From the NCBI GenBank assembly GCA_963277665.1, contig OY728166.1:545659219-545723218 (forward strand): a stretch of DNA of 64,000 nucleotides, in the 5' to 3' direction. The DNA comes from Viscum album. Its lineage: Eukaryota; Streptophyta; Magnoliopsida; Santalales; Viscaceae. A model generated the notes under the pieces. That model saw only the letters and a list, made by a program, of their open reading frames with translations. It searched no databases and was not told the origin of the DNA. Made by a program: the position numbers and the translations under genes. Positions within the stretch are counted from its first letter, which is position 1, and each line of letters opens with the position of its first letter. Below are positions 63,612-64,000 of this stretch, piece after piece.

Positions 63612-64000
63612 TGTAAAACCCCATGATTTAATTAAAAATATTATTTTTAATTTATTTGATGCCTTTTTTTGTACGCTAAACCCTGATTAACTTGCACTAT
63701 TTGCAACACCATAGTAGGTTGCAGTATAAGGAACACTATTCTTGGCTCAAGTGACGCTCAATATCATGTTTGTTTGATAGAAATTATTCTATGTAACTTT
63801 GAGTATATATTTTGTTCAATTTATAAATTAACTACATTTGTATTTTGTTATATACAACTCTAAATAAATGTTTCACTATACAAAATAATGACATGGCTTC
63901 CATTACACACAAGGGAGACCTACCTTGATAGCTTGCGTTTTATGCGATACTGAGTTTCACTAATCAATGATATATTATTATATTATTATTTAAATTGGAT
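63612..64000 (+). repeat. Element E 3' LTR, first 389 bp
   Basis: It starts TGTAAAACCCCATG and continues to the window edge, collinear with 56226-56620 of the left LTR. Both share the TTTGATG, CTTGCA...GCAACAC, GAAATTATTCTA and GATACTGAGTTTCACTAA-type blocks. The LTR continues beyond this window. Confidence 0.75.

Larger units (their letters stand above)
56226..64000 (+). mobile_element. Element E: Ty3/gypsy with most of pol lost, running off the window
   Basis: Left LTR 56226-60785, primer site, gag remnant, unrecognised internal DNA, purine-rich tract and the first 389 bp of the right LTR (63612 to the window end). The LTR shares promoter, palindrome and paired motifs with B and C. The internal part is only 2.8 kb against about 4.9 kb in B and C, so protease to integrase have been deleted or replaced. 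It sits in the pol end of element D. Confidence 0.75.

Overview
The window looks like repeat-rich chromosomal DNA from a flowering plant. It is strongly AT-rich, has no bacterial-style gene packing, and carries the usual plant repeat classes: long-LTR Ty3/gypsy elements of Tekay/Del type, a Ty1/copia remnant, a plant LINE ORF1 with a CCHC knuckle, and a CACTA DNA transposon derivative. The species cannot be named from the sequence. I found no intact host gene, tRNA, rRNA or CRISPR array. Every recognisable coding segment is a decayed transposon gene.

I use letters for the LTR elements. Element A (818-11983, minus strand) is the most decayed gypsy copy. It has two LTRs of about 2.9-3.3 kb and a barely readable gag-pol. 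An AT-rich stretch without genes follows (11984-19700), with one more complex island near 13.9-14.3 kb. A minus-strand Ty1/copia RT-RNase H remnant (about 19.75-21.2 kb) is then cut by element B (21234-35504, plus strand). B is a full-structure gypsy element with 3.7 kb LTRs, PBS, gag, protease, RT, RNase H, integrase and a chromodomain-like tail, all with stops. Its left LTR holds a 1.9 kb LINE remnant with 16 bp target duplications.

After 3.3 kb of featureless AT-rich DNA comes element C (38841-52252, minus strand), the best preserved gypsy copy. It has 3.8 kb LTRs differing by roughly 9 percent in a part compared by eye. An 801 bp palindrome-rich CACTA element with a perfect TCA target duplication sits in its protease region. 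Element D (52594-56225, minus strand) keeps only one LTR and the pol 3' end before it is cut by element E (56226 to beyond the window end, plus strand). E has a 4.6 kb LTR, a good PBS, a gag remnant and a pol that is mostly missing or unrecognisable.

The layers suggest an order of events: copia, then B, then the LINE; C, then the CACTA element; D, then E. The LTRs of B, C and E form one subfamily. They share a TATAAAAGG promoter, a GGTAAT...ATTACC palindrome just downstream, a pair of CG-rich GTACGTACG / CTCCACG motifs about 190 bp apart, and a TTGCGT-N3-ACGCAA inverted repeat near the LTR start. A and D form a second subfamily without the paired motif. These shared non-coding LTR motifs, the CACTA palindrome with a tRNA-like module, and the LINE that kept ORF1 but lost ORF2 are the observations most worth a second look. 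I did not find a new gene-encoded system.
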